Part shown: piece by piece, positions 22,782-38,035 of the stretch
How positions within the stretch are numbered: the first letter of the stretch is position 1
Layout of the letters: each line of letters starts with the position of its first letter
Source of the DNA: Williamsoniiplasma lucivorax ATCC 49196
Lineage (GTDB): Bacteria; Bacillota_I; Bacilli_A; Mycoplasmatales; Mycoplasmataceae
Length of the DNA: 64,000 nt
NCBI RefSeq assembly: GCF_000518285.1
Contig: NZ_JADH01000001.1
Coordinates: 91,839-155,838, forward strand
Direction of reading: 5' to 3'
The notes under the pieces: generated by a model
What the model was told of the DNA's origin: nothing
Seen by the model: only the letters and a program-made list of their open reading frames with translations
Databases searched by the model: none
Program-made: the position numbers and the translations under genes

Positions 22782-23162
22782 TTATTTTCTTGTAATGAAT
22801 TTGTAGATTTTATTTTCAACTTTGCTATATTCGCCATCTAATCCGTACATTACACCAGTGATAAAATCAATGGTGCGCACTTTATCAGTTGGTGATAAGC
22901 GTGAAAGATCCACTAAAACAATTTTATATTCAATTAATTCATCAACAATCGGTCTGATTGTTGAAAAAGATGTGGGAGTAAAGATGGGAGTTTTACGTTT
23001 AACATCTTTTTGAATTGTTGAAGCTGCTTGTTGTTCTTGAGTTTGCACACCTTCACGAAAAGTTGCAAAATCTTCATTGTCATGAATTGAATTTGATGAA
23101 AATTGGTTATGAACAATTGGTTGTTCTGTTTTATGTTTAAAAAGATTAAGAAATTTTTTCAT
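22782..23162 (-). CDS. sepF: Cell division protein SepF
   Basis: SepF binds FtsZ and the membrane and helps bundle the Z ring. The product of 126 residues has a short basic amphipathic N-terminus (MKKFLNLFKHK), suitable for membrane binding, a variable linker to about residue 50, and a conserved C-terminal domain with VLVDLSRLSPTDKVRTIDFITGVMYGL, typical of SepF. The ATG at 23162 is preferred to an upstream in-frame GTG because AAGG lies 6 bases before it. It follows ftsZ by 7 bases and ends at the cluster terminator. Confidence 0.9.
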   Translation of the reverse strand: MKKFLNLFKHKTEQPIVHNQFSSNSIHDNEDFATFREGVQTQEQQAASTIQKDVKRKTPIFTPTSFSTIRPIVDELIEYKIVLVDLSRLSPTDKVRTIDFITGVMYGLDGEYSKVENKIYKFITRK

Positions 23163-23169
23163 ATACACC

Positions 23170-24321
23170 TTACTTCAAGAATGTTGGGAAGTCATCATCC
23201 TCTTCATCCACTTCATTATTTAATTGTTGTTTTAATTTGATTGTGCGGTCAACCATTTGTTTATTTTCAAAAACTTTTTCTTTTTGTTTCAATGATTCAA
23301 TATCAAAATTATTTGTATTAATCACTTGTCTTCTTTGTGATTCCAAAATAGTGTTTTGTTGTTGCTGTTGCACGTCGGCTTGGTCAAAACCAGTTGCAAT
23401 CACAGTCACAATTAATTCATCATTTAATTGACTATTAATTGCAATTCCAAACACAATATTCACATCTTCACTACCAGCTGCTTGTTGAATAATATCAACA
23501 GCATCATAAGCATCATTTAAGGAAACAGTTTTACCACCAGTAATATTAACAATCACATCTTTTGATCCAAAAATTGAAGCTTCTAATAATGAAGAAGAGA
23601 TGGCTTTATTTGCTGCTTGTACAGCTTTATCTGGTCCTTCAGCAATTCCAATTCCGAATAAAGCATTGCCTTTTTTAGACATCACAGTTCTGACATCAGC
23701 AAAGTCTAAGTTAATCACGGCAGGCACAGCAATTAAATCAGTAATTGTTTGTACACCTTGTTTTAAAATTGAATCTGCTTCTTTAAATGAATCTTCAATT
23801 GGTAATCCACCAATGTATTCTAATAATTTATCATTGGAAATCACGATCACTGAATCAACATGTTTTTTTAACTCCGTTAGTCCTTCAATCGCAAATTTAT
23901 TACGATTTTTTCCTTCAAAGCGGAATGGTTTTGTAACAATTGCCACAACCAAGGCACCAGATTCTTGCGCAACTTTGGCAATGATTGGCGCAGCACCAGT
24001 TCCAGTACCCCCACCCATTCCAGCAGCGACAAACACTAAATCTGCACCTTCTAATGATTCTTTAATTTGATCAATTGATTCTAAAGCAGCTTGTTTCCCG
24101 ATTTCAGGATTTGCCCCTGCTCCTAGTCCTTTAGAAATTTTTTCTCCTAAAATTAATTTTGTGGGCGCTTTTGAAACTGATAATACTTGCGCATCAGTAT
24201 TGGCAACAATGAAATCCACACCTTGCACACCTTCGTTGATCATTCTATTGACAGCGTTGTTTCCACCACCACCGACTCCAATCACTTTAATTTTCGCGAT
24301 TTGGTCAAATTTTTGTTCCAT
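23170..24321 (-). CDS. ftsZ: Cell division GTPase FtsZ
   Basis: Tubulin-like GTPase forming the Z ring. The 383 residues hold the GTP-binding motif [10 protein letters not shown], the N-terminal [13 protein letters not shown] motif, and the T7 loop [11 protein letters not shown]. The C-terminal tail from about 315 is Gln-rich (DVQQQQQN) and ends in a short acidic motif before FPTFLK that could be the partner-binding peptide. It is of normal length. It starts 4 bases after the ftsA-like gene. FtsZ is often present but not essential in Mollicutes. Confidence 0.97.
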   Translation of the reverse strand: MEQKFDQIAKIKVIGVGGGGNNAVNRMINEGVQGVDFIVANTDAQVLSVSKAPTKLILGEKISKGLGAGANPEIGKQAALESIDQIKESLEGADLVFVAAGMGGGTGTGAAPIIAKVAQESGALVVAIVTKPFRFEGKNRNKFAIEGLTELKKHVDSVIVISNDKLLEYIGGLPIEDSFKEADSILKQGVQTITDLIAVPAVINLDFADVRTVMSKKGNALFGIGIAEGPDKAVQAANKAISSSLLEASIFGSKDVIVNITGGKTVSLNDAYDAVDIIQQAAGSEDVNIVFGIAINSQLNDELIVTVIATGFDQADVQQQQQNTILESQRRQVINTNNFDIESLKQKEKVFENKQMVDRTIKLKQQLNNEVDEEDDDFPTFLK

Positions 24322-24325
24322 ATTT

Positions 24326-25690
24326 TTATCCTATCCTTTTCTTTTTATAAATTGGTTTCTTGTCAATTAAGATCCCTTCATCCATCAGGAAATATCCTTG
24401 TTGTTGAATTTGGGCCCCGCCCAAAGTCAAAGGGCTTTTGAAAATTGTATTTTCATTTTTTGGTTTTGCATATTGTTTTGGAATAATTCCCACCGAGGTT
24501 TGCAAATCCTCATCTTCTTTTTTCATGTTGTTTAATTGTTCTAAACTTTTTACTGTTCCCAAAGCAATATTTAAATGATAATTATTGTTTGCTCCCATAA
24601 AAAATTCGTTAAAGACATAATCACTAGCAATCGCGTTACCTTTTTTTAACACTTCTTCAGCACCAATGATTTTTTGAATACTTCCGAAATTATAAGTTAT
24701 AATTTCGTGAGCATTGCTAAAAATTTCAAAAATACTTTTAATTTCTTCATACTGTGTATTTAAGGTTTGAGTGACAATATTTTTGAGTTCTTCACCTGTG
24801 TATTTAACTAATTTTTTATATGTTTCAATTTTGGAAAATGTTTGTAAGACCAAACTATCATTGAAATTATTACTTGCAAAATTTAAGAGGTTAAACAAGT
24901 AAGTTTCCGCGATTGTTTCTTTGATTTTTAATTGTTTAGCAACGGTTTCTAATACCTGATTTAAACCAAAAGGAATCACTGAATGTTTTTTCATAATCCC
25001 TTCAATAAACATCCCTGCTTCAATTTGTTTTTCACCTCAATTAATAATTAAAGTTGAAGCATTTTTTGAAATCGGATTGACCGAAACACGATAGAGTTCA
25101 TTAATCGCATGAGTGAGAAATAAGATTGTCAAATTTGCTTTTTCCACAACTTCATGATGACTATTCACAATCGCATTATTCATTTCATAATTCTGGAAAA
25201 TTGCTGAAAGCTCTTTTCCAGAAAACTGACAAATCCGGTTGAGAGGTGCAGACATATGGTCAACTGATCATGATAGACTACGTGATTGTAAGATTACATT
25301 TTGGTTAGTTGATGGTTTGGCTGAGGCAACATTTTTTAATTGTTTAATTTTGTCTTTGGTCACTGGTGTTGGTTGATCATCAAGAGCAATATTAATTTTT
25401 TCATAAGCTTCTTTGATTTGAATTTTTTCAGATGGCAAGATTAATGCCACTTTGCAAATTTGAAAACCTTCATGTGTGCGTTCATATTGATCAACAAATT
25501 CTTTAACTTTGTTTGCTGTTTGTTGCACATTATTCACAACGAAGTTATGGTTTAAAAAATCTTTTTTATTCTCTGTTTTTTGAAAAACAACCATTGTTTT
25601 ATGTCCAACCACTTTTAAAACTGTAAACAATAATTTGTGGGGGCGAATTTCTAGAGTAGCATAAATTCTTGCTGGTACACTTACTGACAT
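24326..25690 (-). CDS. ftsA: FtsA-like division protein (divergent)
   Basis: A 454-residue protein between rsmH and ftsZ, the place of ftsA in the cluster. It opens with IYATLEIRPHKLLFTVLKV, similar to the ATP-binding start of the actin-like fold, and later contains segments compatible with actin-fold strands (STLIINWGEKQIEAGMF) and a long helical part. The typical FtsA phosphate loops are weak, and no clear C-terminal amphipathic helix is seen, though the end is basic (KKKRIG). Assignment rests mainly on position and length. It could be a Mollicutes-specific substitute. Confidence 0.6.
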
Positions 25691-25706
25691 AATCTCACAT
25701 CCTTTC

Positions 25707-26633
25707 TTATTTTTTTTCGATGACTCACATCTTTGCACTATGGGCGCGATTATTATTTTCAAGTTCTAGACTTGATGGGGTAATTGGCTTTCTAATAACT
25801 AATTCATATTCTTTATCAGTTGGAATCGTTATTGGTAATTTTTGAGCAATGGCATCAATTTCTTTAATCGTGACTGCTTTAAAAATTTGTTTAATGTGTT
25901 TTTCTTCTAAAGAGTGGAAAGTAATAACAACAATTCTTCCTCCTGGTTTTAAAAGTTTTAAACTTTGTTCAATTGAAGATTGCAAGACATTGATTTCATC
26001 ATTGACATAAATTCTTAAAGCTTGGAAAACTTTTTTAGCCGGATGACCTTTTTGACTCAAAACTTTCGCTGGTAATGTTTTTTTAATCACATCCACTAAT
26101 TGGAAAGTGGTGTTGAGCGGTCGAGTTTTGACAATTGCTGCTGCAATTTGTTTGGCGAATTTTTCATCAGCATATTGTCAAAAGATTTGTGCTAACTCTT
26201 CTTGAGTTTTGTGATTAAGCACATCTGCTGCTGTTAGTTTGTTATTCGTTGTGTCCATACGCATATCTAATGGTCCATCAAAGCGATAACTAAACCCTCT
26301 TTGCGCAACATCAAATTGCGGGGATGAAACTCCTAAATCATATAAAATTCCATCAACCGCAAAAATATTTTCTAAAGCTAACAGTGAAGCAATGTTTGAA
26401 AAATTTCCATTTAAAATATGAAAGTTTTTCCCGGTTTGACTTAATTTAGCTTGTGATTCTTCAATTGCTGTTAAATCTTGATCAATAGCATAGAGTACAC
26501 CATCTTTTAGATGACTAAGGATTGCAGATGCATGTCCTCCCCGCCCTAATGTACAATCAACATAAACACCATCGGGTTTAAGCTTTAAATATTTAATTGC
26601 TTCGTCTAATAAAACGGGTTTGTGTTTTTCCAA
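25707..26633 (-). CDS. rsmH: 16S rRNA (cytosine-1402 N4) methyltransferase
   Basis: Methylates 16S rRNA at C1402. The 308-residue product has the SAM-binding motif YVDCTLGRGGHASAIL near the N-terminus, DGILYDLGVSSPQFD and RGFSYRFDGPLDMRMD, all characteristic of MraW. The likely start is a TTG at 26631-26633, 2 bases after the mraZ stop, because homologs begin ExKHKPVLLxEA and no ATG is available there. The gene continues to a TAA at 25707 after a UGA-Trp codon near its end. It follows the usual mraZ-rsmH order. Confidence 0.92.
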
Positions 26634-26635
26634 TT

Positions 26636-27067
26636 TTATTCACCCACATTGTCTATTTTTTCTGCAATTGCTTCAATGTTTGCGAAGTTATCTTTTTCAT
26701 ATTGGTCATAAGAAGCTCGGTCTCAAACTTCAATTTTGGAACCAACACCAAGAATGTAAACATCTTTATCGATTTTAGCCACTTGCAATAAATTGGCAGG
26801 AATTTTAATTCTTCCTGTAGCATCAAGCTCAAGATCAGCAGAATTAGCAAAGATATAACGCATTAAAGCACGGGTATCTTTTTTAAATGGTTCAAGCATT
26901 TCTAATTCTTCTTTTCAAATTAGGAATTCTTGTTCATTTCTAATTTCTAAACTTCCTTCAAAACCACGAGAAAGATAAACCACTGGGTTCATCTTGGTTC
27001 TAAGTTTAGACGGCAAAGTCAAACGACCTTTGTTGTCTAATGAATGTTCAAATAAACCCAAAAACAT
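26636..27067 (-). CDS. mraZ: Transcriptional regulator MraZ
   Basis: First gene of the division cluster. The 143-residue product carries the duplicated AbrB-like domains with the typical MFLGLFEHSLDNKGRLTLPS N-terminus and a second repeat LELDATGRIKIPANLL. MraZ binds its own operator upstream of the cluster; in Mollicutes this controls ftsZ. A G-rich direct repeat (GTGGGAGAAAGTGGGGCAAAGTG on the - strand, in pieces GTGGGA and GTGGGG spaced about 10 bases) just before the start fits the known MraZ box pattern of repeated GTGGG motifs. Confidence 0.93.
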
Positions 27068-27069
27068 AA

Positions 27070-27095
27070 CACTTTGCCCCACTTTCTCCCACTTT
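27070..27095 (-). promoter_or_regulatory. Probable MraZ boxes upstream of mraZ
   Basis: On the - strand three GTGGG-like units (AAGTGGGAG, AAGTGGGGC, AAGTG) repeat at about 10-base spacing immediately before the mraZ start. MraZ is known to bind direct GTGGG repeats in this position, so autoregulation of the cluster is likely. Confidence 0.6.
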
Positions 27096-27421
27096 GTAGT
27101 TATTATTACATTATTCAGTAGTAAAAACAAGCATAAAAATATAAAAAAAGCATTATCTAATTGGCAATTAAGCAAAAATAAAATGGAAATATTGCTTCTT
27201 TTGGTGGAAAAACTGCCAAAAATATGGTGGTTATGGTAAAAACTATATAGATAAGAGTACGACAATTATCTTTATAATGAATTTTAACAACCTAATTAAG
27301 TTGGTTTTTTTCATATTTTTTCTCCCGCAGATGTGTTTTTTGTGCATCAAAAAACAAAAAAAATACAAACATTTGTTTGTATTTTTTCAATTATTTAATC
27401 CTAGATCACTTAATTTATAAA
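27096..27421. other. Intergenic region between mraZ and rpmF
   Basis: About 330 AT-rich bases hold the promoter area of the division cluster and the terminator of the rpmF unit (27358-27387). No conserved open frame is seen. A weak hairpin (CAAC...GTTG followed by a T-run on the + strand) lies at about 27288-27308. Confidence 0.5.
27358..27387 (-). terminator. Terminator after rpmF
   Basis: A 13-bp perfect stem (AAAAAATACAAAC with GTTTGTATTTTTT) and a 4-base loop, about 35 bases after the rpmF stop on the - strand. Confidence 0.85.
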
Positions 27422-27601
27422 TTAAGCTTCTACTTTAATTGCTTCTTTTCCTTTGTAAAATCCACATTCACGGCAAACACGGTGAGGTTTGATTATTGCA
27501 CCACAGTTTGTACATGACATTAAAGTATCTGGTGTTAATGCTAAGTGTGAGCGACGTTTGTTTTTAGCCGCTTTACTGGTTTTTCTAAATGGTACTGCCA
27601 T
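27422..27601 (-). CDS. rpmF: Ribosomal protein L32
   Basis: Component of the large ribosomal subunit, 59 residues. The start MAVPFRKTSKAAKNKRRSH is typical, followed by a four-Cys zinc ribbon (CTNC...CREC), so this is the zinc-binding form. The ribosome binding site TAGGAGGTG overlaps the yceD stop, indicating coupling to that gene, a widespread pairing. Confidence 0.96.
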   Translation of the reverse strand: MAVPFRKTSKAAKNKRRSHLALTPDTLMSCTNCGAIIKPHRVCRECGFYKGKEAIKVEA

Positions 27602-27612
27602 AATCTCACCTC

Positions 27613-28116
27613 CTATTTGTCAGTCTTAAAGTTGTTTAATTTGTCTCATCTGGGATCCAATTCTGCATTTGTTTCTTGTTCTTTTAAGTAATCATTTTCA
27701 CTCAAAAGTTCCCAGTTGGAACCAACCTTATAGATTATATCATGTTTTTCTGAGATGTTAACAGGGATATTTAGGTTTATTTGTTCAATAATATATGCAG
27801 TTAAATCGAAGTTGTTTTCTAAAATTAAATTTGTTTGATCATTGTACTCTTCATCAAAAGAATATTCATCATTTCAATCAATTTGTTGAGTCGAAGTGAA
27901 TGTGTGTCCATCATTGGCATCAGTCACTTCTAAGCTAAATTCAATCATGCCATCAATTTCAACAGTGGCAAAATCTGCTATGTAAGTTAAATCTATATCA
28001 TAATTAATTGTGTTAATCTTTTTAATCAAAGGGTTTGCTAGTTGAATTTTGGTTAGATCATCAATTTGACCAACCAAACGCTGAGAGGGTTGATTTTTAA
28101 AATCTTGTAAATTCAT
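27613..28116 (-). CDS. yceD: YceD family protein (DUF177), 23S rRNA accumulation
   Basis: A 167-residue acidic protein just before rpmF, the standard position of YceD/DUF177. It has the family central region with DFATVEIDGMIEFSLEVTDAND, where members usually carry metal-ligand cysteines; these are missing here. The end ELDPRWDKLNNFK matches the family C-terminus DPR.. L.. L. It is thought to help 23S rRNA accumulate. One UGA-Trp lies in IDWNDEYSFDEEYND. The start is 2 bases after the pheT stop. Confidence 0.85.
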
Positions 28117-28117
28117 G

Positions 28118-30496
28118 TTATCTAATTGTTAAATTCATTTTTTTAATGTTATTTAACACCTTATCTCATTCAGCAGTAATTTCGGCTTCAGTTAATTGTT
28201 TATCTCAATCATTAAAAACAAATGACAAAGTAATTGATTTTTCTTGTTTAGCTTTCATCTCATCATTTTCGTACTCGCCCATTAATTTATAAGACATCAC
28301 TTTGGAAACATCATTTAAAATGTTTTGGGTTAATTCTTGATAAGTGATAAACTCTGGCAAGATTAAAGAAACATCTCGTGATGAAGGTTGGAATTTAGCA
28401 ATCGGTTTAACTATAATGGTTTTTTCAGCCATCTCAAACAATAAATCTAAGTTTAATTCAGTTACAAAAGTTGGTTTTATTTTTTGGTTGATTTCAAATT
28501 TAGGGTTTAGTTTAAAAATAAAACCAATAATTTTTTGATCAATTTTAATTTCCGCATTAATAAATGGGTGGATTTGTTTATTGATTGGTTTAACCTCATT
28601 AAAACTAATTCGTAAAGGGTCAATTTGATAGAATGCCAAAATAGCATCAACTACACCTTTTAAGTAGAAATAATTATTTTCCAAATTGTTTTTGACAATT
28701 GGCTCTTGAACAACATCCCCAGTCACTAAAACACCTAAATGTCTTTGACGTACTTCACGAGTATAAACATCACCAATTTCTCAAAGTTTTAGACGTTTGT
28801 TATTGTTTAATGAATTATAAACAGCAGTTTCAATGATTGAATTAGTTAAATTCATACGATATACTTCACGCATTTGTGATAATGGTGAATTTAAAACAAT
28901 TGGTCGTTTTAAAGCAAATAAGTTTCATTCATCATTAGCTTCTTTACTAATTAAGGAGTAAGTTTTAATGTTATTAAATCCAACCCCAATTAAGTAATTA
29001 CCTAGTTTGCTTTCAAGGTTTGCTTTTAATTTATCTTCATGATGGTTAGATTGAATAATCAATGGTGCTTCTGGAATATTGTCATATCCATATAAACGAG
29101 CAATTTCTTCACAAATATCATTTTTACCATATAAATCAACACGGTTCAGGTCAGGATAAAAAGTCAATTTATCACCATTATGTTTAATTTTAAAATCTAA
29201 TGTTTTAAATAATGAAGCAATGTGGTGTGCTTTGATTTCAAAACCTAAAATGTTTTTAATCTCTCCTAAAGTTAAGACAAATTTGTTTTTGGCATTGGCA
29301 TCTTTCGCTTCAAAAACATGAGCAGATTTAGCTTCTAAAATTTTGTAATCATTTAAGATGTGCATAAAAACTTGATCCGAAAGTTCAAAAAGATTTGGAT
29401 TTAAAGGTTTCATATATCTTTGTAAATTTAAATTCGAAAGGTTTAAATTTTTTTGTTGTTTTCTCATTAATGAAGATTTGAAATTTAAACGTATGGCCAA
29501 CATTGTTTTTGTGTTGTTATCAACACAAAATTCTGGTGTGGTTTCTAAACCAATAATTTGGACAATTTGTTTTTTTGCTATTAAAGCTAAAACATCTTTG
29601 TCTTCATGTTTAATGATTTCTAAATGCAATGGATCTTGCAATTTAGCTTGGTCAATTAAAATAATTGGTTGTCCAGTTTGCACAGTCGCAAGCATGGCCA
29701 TATTTTCCATTTGGTTAGGCAAACTTTTGTGACCATTAAGTTTTAATCATAAATCATCTCTCGCATGTAAATTGGAAATATTTTCCTTAATTTGATAGCT
29801 TTGGTAAGTGAATGAATTAATTTCTTGTTGAATATGTTTAGCAATGTGAATATCTAATTTCGGGTTAGAAATTGTTTTAACGTCTAAATTTTTAGTATAA
29901 GGTTTTTGAATCTTTAAAGCAAAGTAGTTTGCCACCTCTTTTAAAAGTTGTAAACTTGCTAAAGCATCACTACGATTTAAAGTTAAGTCAACTTCTCAAA
30001 CGTAATCATTATATTTAATTTCATCAACAGTTTTACCAATTAAATGAATTAAATCAATATCAGAATGAATGACATAAATCATGTCATTTTCTTCTTCTCA
30101 TAATGATGTTTTGGGCATCCCAATTTCGTTCAAAGCACAAATCATTCCTTGCGAATTATAACCTTTAATTTTTCTTTCACCCATCGTTAAACCATTAGCA
30201 ATCGTTGCTCCAACTGGAGCAACGACAACAAATTGTCCGGCAGCCACATTACTTGCTCCACAAACAATTTCTAAAGGTTGTTTAGTCCCAATATTAACAT
30301 GACAAAAACTTAGGTGTGTATCAGGGATTTTTTCTATTTGTTCAACATAACCAATTAGTAATTTGGTGTTTAATTTGGCAAAGTCAGTTTCTGATTCCAC
30401 TTCAAATCCTAAAGCATTTAAAGCATGAGAAATTTGGGTATTGGTTATTTTGTTTAAATCTAAAAATTTAGACAATCATTTTCTTGTTAAAATCAT
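28118..30496 (-). CDS. pheT: Phenylalanyl-tRNA synthetase beta subunit
   Basis: Large subunit of the heterotetrameric PheRS, 792 residues (normal about 800). Visible parts are the N-terminal MILTRKWLSKFLDL start, an EMAP-like tRNA-binding domain (LLIGYVEQIEKIPDTHLSFCHVN; VCGASNVAAGQFVVVAP), a B5 domain (DLYGKNDICEEIARLYGYDNIPE) and a C-terminal FDX-ACB domain (FQPSSRDVSLILPE...SITLSFVFND). Several UGA-Trp codons split it in the standard code. It follows pheS by 6 bases. Confidence 0.95.
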
Positions 30497-30502
30497 TTTT
30501 AC

Positions 30503-31555
30503 CTACTTTCCATAAAATGGGAATTGTTCTAAAAACTCCACATTGTTTTCATAAAATAATCGAATATTATTAATGCCAAATTTTAACATCGCAATTCTTT
30601 CGATGCCAATTCCAAAAGCTAATCCAGTCAGTTTTTTTGGATCTAACCCATTAACTTCCATCACTTGTTGATTAATCATTCCAGCCCCTAAAATTTCAAT
30701 TCATCCTGAAAATTTACATAATCCACATCCAGTTCCGGCACATTTGAAACATGAAATATCCACTTCAATACTTGGTTCAGTGAATGGAAAAAAACTTGGA
30801 CGTAAACGGATGTTGACACTTTCATCAAACAATCTTTTAGCCATATATTTTAAAACTCATTTTAAATTAGCAAAGGAAATATTTTTACCAATGGCAAAAC
30901 CATCCACTTGCATAAATTGGTGTGAATGTGTGGCATCGTCATCATCACGACGATAAACATTGCCATAAGAAATGGCAGCGAGATTTTGGTCTTTGTGTTT
31001 TTGTTCAGCCAATTTAGTCAGCAATCTTGAAGTCATATTAGTACAATGTGTTCTCATCACATGATCATCTTCAATGTAAAAAGTATCTTGCATATCACGA
31101 GCAGGATGATCTTTTGGTAAATTTAATTTTTGAAAGTTAAATTCATCATTATCAATTTCTGTACCATCAACTAAATCAAAGCCAATTTCAGAAAAAATTT
31201 GACCAATTTCTTCAATCACAAGATTTAATGGATGTTTAGTTCCAAATTGCAAATTCATTCCTGGTAAGGAAACATCAATTTTTTCAACTTTTAATTGTTC
31301 ATGCAAAATTTGTTCTTGTAAACTTTCGGTTAAAGCATTTAATTTGTTGGCAATTTCAACAAAAACAAGATTTGCTTGTTTACCAACTTCTTGTTTGGTT
31401 TGTTCATCAGCATCCCGCATTGATTTTAAAATGCTGGTTAATGGAGCATCTTTTCCTGAAAATTCTTTTCGTAGATTTTGCACTTCAGCTAAAGTTGTTA
31501 CTTGTTTTAGTTTGGTTTCAAAATCTTTTTTAATGTTTTTTATTTGTTCTAACAT
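30503..31555 (-). CDS. pheS: Phenylalanyl-tRNA synthetase alpha subunit
   Basis: Catalytic subunit of PheRS, 350 residues. An N-terminal coiled coil is followed by the class II core with [12 protein letters not shown] (motif 2 area), [21 protein letters not shown], and near the C-terminus [19 protein letters not shown] and [11 protein letters not shown] motifs with the Ala/Gly-rich pocket. A GGAGG site precedes the ATG. It is cotranscribed with pheT. Confidence 0.95.
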
Positions 31556-31618
31556 GTTTCCTCCATCATTTATTATTTATTATATAAAATTTAGCAAATA
31601 GTATTGAATAAAATAAAG

Positions 31619-32245
31619 CTATTGTGTATTTTTTTCATTTATTCGGGCATTTTGCTTCATTATTTTCAATTTAGCACTCTTACTAATCAAATCTTGTTCA
31701 TATGCTTCATTCAATAAAGCAAATGTTTGGTCAGTTGGAACAGCAGTAATTAAAATTTTTAAAATGACTTTTAAAAATTTTTGCAATTCATAGCTGACTA
31801 ATTCATCGGCATAAGCGATGTACAAATCACGATCATAATCAACTTTTTGTTTAATACAATTTAAATTCAAAGCTGATTGAAAAATTCACGGAATTAAAGC
31901 ATCATTAATGTAAATTTTCAATAAAGCATAGGTGTTTTTTAAAAAGGCATTATACCCATTAATTTTCAAACTATCATTATTTAGTTCGCCTAAATAACGA
32001 ACAGTGACATCATTAACCTGGTCATATAGGGCAGTTATCTTAGTGATGCGATTGAAAATTGCTTGCTTGGTCAAGGACGAAAACTGAAAATTAGCAGTGA
32101 TTTCTAGGCAAGCAACAAATTCAGTTTTATTCAAAAAAATCGGTAAATCACTAAATTTTCATTTGAGAGTTAAGTCATTAAATTTGGTGCTAAAAAAATC
32201 TTTTTTTCTGTTTTTATTAAAAGTTTGCATTAATTCTTTAAACAT
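31619..32245 (-). CDS. Hypothetical protein
   Basis: A 208-residue soluble protein with no signal peptide or membrane helix; one UGA-Trp at about residue 36 and another at about 119 confirm one continuous gene. It is mostly helical by composition, with aromatic and Ile/Leu-rich segments and a Lys/Asn-rich C-terminus. AGGAGG precedes the ATG. It lies upstream of pheS and could be in the same transcript. I do not recognise the family; an RNA- or translation-linked role would be guesswork. Confidence 0.7.
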
Positions 32246-32340
32246 TTGTCCTCCTTTGTGCTGCATTTTTGATCTTCATTGACATTTTCATTAAATTGCA
32301 ATCAGTCTTCCAACTTTAATTATATAATTTTACATGAAAA

Positions 32341-32376
32341 ATTACACCAATTTGCGAGGTAGCAAGTTGATGTAAT
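32341..32376 (-). terminator. Inverted repeat, probable terminator
   Basis: ATTACA, CAA and TTGC pair with GCAA, TTG and TGTAAT around a GAGGTA loop (13 pairs with two mismatched positions), followed on the - strand by TTTTTC. It would end a transcript covering the small frame at 32516-32593. Confidence 0.5.
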
Positions 32377-32515
32377 ATATTTTCAAAATTTTAAGTGGTA
32401 CAAGCACTATTTCGAAAGCCATAGTTATGGTTTTAAACGCGATTTTTAAATCGTTTTTTGATGTATATAAATATTAGTTATGTCATACTTAAATGACTGA
32501 AAAGATTACATATCT

Positions 32516-32593
32516 TTACCGTGTTCGAGTTCACCAGGGCAATAAAGCAATTAGTGAATTCTTGATAATTCAATTTTTGTTAGCAAAAATCAT
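32516..32593 (-). CDS. Possible 25-residue small protein
   Basis: An ATG preceded by GAGGTG at 5 bases opens a 25-codon frame that uses two TGA codons as Trp and has a hydrophobic stretch (SLIALLPWW) and a basic end (TRTR). Such a peptide could insert in the membrane. The good ribosome site and the downstream terminator support it; the short length does not exclude chance. Confidence 0.3.
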
Positions 32594-32855
32594 CTTAACA
32601 CCTCATTCTATTTGCATTTAATTTTGCATTAAATGTACTTTTATCAGTCTAACTTTTCTAAGAAAACATTGGTCTAATCTCCTAAAGTATTTATGCTTTT
32701 ATATGTAACTTTAAGTTGCATAATTTTGTCTGATCTATCTTTATCATTCTAGACTATCAACTCCTTTGAAGTATTTACTCCCTACCTTTATTAAAACACT
32801 TTCCAAATTAAAAACAATATTTTTTTAAAAAAATAAAAAATTTTTAAAAAAATAA

Positions 32856-32910
32856 AAAAATCTTTTCCAAAGTGCCAATTATTGCTAATTATACACTGGA
32901 AAAGATTTTT
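32856..32910 (-). terminator. rRNA operon terminator
   Basis: On the - strand AAAAATCTTTTCC..AGTG pairs with CACT..GGAAAAGATTTTT around a 19-base loop, immediately after 5S rRNA, followed by U-rich sequence. Confidence 0.8.
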
Positions 32911-32913
32911 GTG

Positions 32914-33020
32914 AACTGGCATCGTGCTACTTTCTCGCAATGCAATATCATCGCCGCAGTAGAGCTTAACTTCTGTGTTCGGTATGGGAACAGGTGTGAC
33001 CTCTACGCCATAGACACCAG
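32914..33020 (-). rRNA. rrf: 5S ribosomal RNA
   Basis: About 107 bases on the - strand start TCTGGTGTCTATGGCG and contain the conserved CACACCTGTTCCCATACCGA and AACACAGAAGTTAAGC blocks. It follows 23S rRNA by about 90 bases. Ends are approximate. Confidence 0.95.
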
Positions 33021-33112
33021 ATCGTGTTTTTGAATTATTCTTTGAAAACTGAATACTAGATTGAAATACTTATATTTATAAGCGTTGTTAAATAGATTTT
33101 TATTTCTAAAAG

Positions 33113-36010
<2,898 letters not shown>

Positions 36011-36082
36011 AATCTATTTGGCATATAAATATATTTATTTATTTTTGTTTTGTAATTTTAGTTTTATTACTGATGTCTTTCA

Positions 36083-36107
36083 AGATCGTTGTTTAAAACA
36101 ACGATCT
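36083..36107 (-). repeat. 25-base palindrome in the 16S-23S spacer
   Basis: AGATCGTTGTTT and AAACAACGATCT flank a single central base, forming a 12-bp perfect hairpin arm in the spacer. It may be part of the RNA processing (RNase III) or antitermination region. The spacer holds no tRNA; a boxA-like GTTCTTTGAAAACTGAAT lies at about 36170-36190. Confidence 0.6.
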
Positions 36108-36287
36108 GAAATTTGTTTTTTAATTGTTATTATTGCTAATAACAAGTAAGAAAATTATATTTCATCTAATATTCAGTTTTCAAAGAACAATTCTGTTTTG
36201 CCAGAGATTATTAAAAATAACCTCTGAAAACTAAATAGAACCAAACAGTCCACATAGACACCACTATGTGTTAATAATTAATCTCCA

Positions 36288-37818
<1,531 letters not shown>

Positions 37819-38007
37819 TTAATGTGTTTTGATTCTGACTGTTTGTTTATATATTTGTATAAAGTATTTGTTTTTTTATTACTCAATTTTATTGAATTAA
37901 CAAGTTTGTACAATAATTGTTCTATTTAGTTTTCAAAGATCATTTGTGCATTCTTTTGACCCATTTTCTGGTGAAAATTAAGCCGTTTCCAAAGAAGCAA
38001 CAAAGAG

Positions 38008-38035
38008 ATAATAACATAATGAGATAACTTTGCAA
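38008..38035 (-). promoter_or_regulatory. rRNA operon promoter
   Basis: On the - strand TTGCAA (38030-38035) and TATTAT (38008-38013) are spaced by 16 bases, about 190 bases upstream of 16S. The transcript then contains a leader with a boxA-like GATCTTTGAAAACTAAAT sequence similar to the one in the spacer. Confidence 0.65.

Larger units (their letters stand above)
32246..32855. other. Intergenic region after the rRNA operon
   Basis: About 600 AT-rich bases between the rRNA terminator and the hypothetical gene. It holds a short reading frame with a good ribosome site (32516-32593), a series of small hairpins on the - strand (for instance 32414-32425 CCATA..TATGG, 32436-32456, 32483-32496 and 32501-32517), and a terminator-like inverted repeat at 32341-32376. 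Together these suggest a small independent transcript. Confidence 0.4.

Noticed and set aside
23237..24441. Open frames on the + strand opposite ftsZ and ftsA (up to 156 codons)
   Set aside because: They are antisense shadows of strongly conserved genes, with no ribosome sites and unnatural composition.
26915..27265. Longer N-terminus for MraZ (116-codon frame)
   Set aside because: The extension covers the GTGGG repeat region and lacks a ribosome site; the MraZ family begins at MFLGLFEHS.
32510..32545. tRNA-like T-arm (GTTCGAGTTC) on the + strand after the rRNA operon
   Set aside because: No acceptor, D or anticodon stems can be arranged around it; the sequence is better read as part of the small - strand frame.
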